From UMGS1696 sp963643035 (lineage in GTDB: Bacteria > Bacillota > Clostridia > Oscillospirales > CAG-272): 5,490 bases of DNA. The first letter of the stretch is position 1; every line of letters starts with the position of its first letter. A program made the translations under genes and the position numbers. The stretch is from positions 1 to 5,490 of the forward strand of contig CAVIKO010000103.1 of NCBI GenBank assembly GCA_963643035.1. The letters run 5' to 3'. The notes under the pieces are model-generated. The model searched no databases, had not been told where the DNA came from, and was given only the letters and a program-made list of their open reading frames with translations. This document shows, piece by piece, positions 5,446 through 5,490 of the stretch.

Positions 5446-5490
5446 AGTGGGATGGATCGCTTCACAGTTCAGCTGTACATCATTCCCACT
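5446..5490. repeat. Nested inverted repeat at the right edge
   Basis: AGTGGGA (5446-5452) and TCCCACT (5484-5490) are perfect inverted arms. Between them ACAGT (5464-5468) pairs with GCTGT (5472-5476). On the minus strand no T run follows, so it is not a normal terminator. It could be a leader structure or operator for the propeller gene, or part of an upstream coding region. The window ends exactly at the outer arm, so its full extent is unseen. Confidence 0.35.

Noticed and set aside
1..5490. CRISPR array, tRNA, rRNA, insertion sequence or transposase
   Set aside because: No regularly spaced repeats, no cloverleaf-like or rRNA-like sequence, and no transposase motifs were seen on either strand.

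Overview
The window looks like chromosomal DNA of an anaerobic Gram-positive bacterium of the class Clostridia (gut or rumen Lachnospiraceae or Oscillospiraceae-like). The signs are strong AGGAGG-type ribosome sites, short hairpin terminators, a lipobox lipoprotein with the Clostridia-style sugar-binding-protein fold, and protein families common in carbohydrate loci of these organisms. This placement is inference; no rRNA or marker gene is present.

Layout. Positions 1-105 are probably the tail of an upstream plus-strand gene, closed by a clear hairpin terminator (116-142). A plus-strand promoter follows, and then a large lipoprotein gene (264-2567). It has a lipobox, an N-terminal beta-propeller-like region and a C-terminal ABC-type extracellular solute-binding domain. 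A 339-base convergent gap (2568-2906) holds two strong hairpins (2589-2632 and 2790-2834) and no convincing gene. Two minus-strand genes follow, read right to left: first a cytoplasmic beta-propeller-like protein of unknown function (5400-4372), then a Gfo/Idh/MocA-family NAD(P)-dependent oxidoreductase (4145-2907). The 226-base gap between them carries a good SigA promoter for the oxidoreductase and a striking symmetric operator-like region in its leader.

How they may work together. Gfo/Idh/MocA enzymes of this subtype act on sugars or sugar derivatives, and the lipoprotein resembles sugar-binding proteins. The locus is therefore best read as part of a carbohydrate capture and conversion region, although no transporter permease, kinase, glycosidase or regulator gene lies inside the window. 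The lipoprotein is transcribed apart from, and convergently with, the other two, so a shared role is inferred from proximity only.

The most interesting signal is non-coding. In the oxidoreductase leader, two near-identical 15-bp dyads of the form TTTTG-N3-CAAAA sit in mirror symmetry inside a pair of CGCTGA/TCAGCG arms, just downstream of the promoter. In addition, a 16-base sequence at the edge of this region recurs (15/16) just past the oxidoreductase stop codon, so the gene is flanked by direct repeats.
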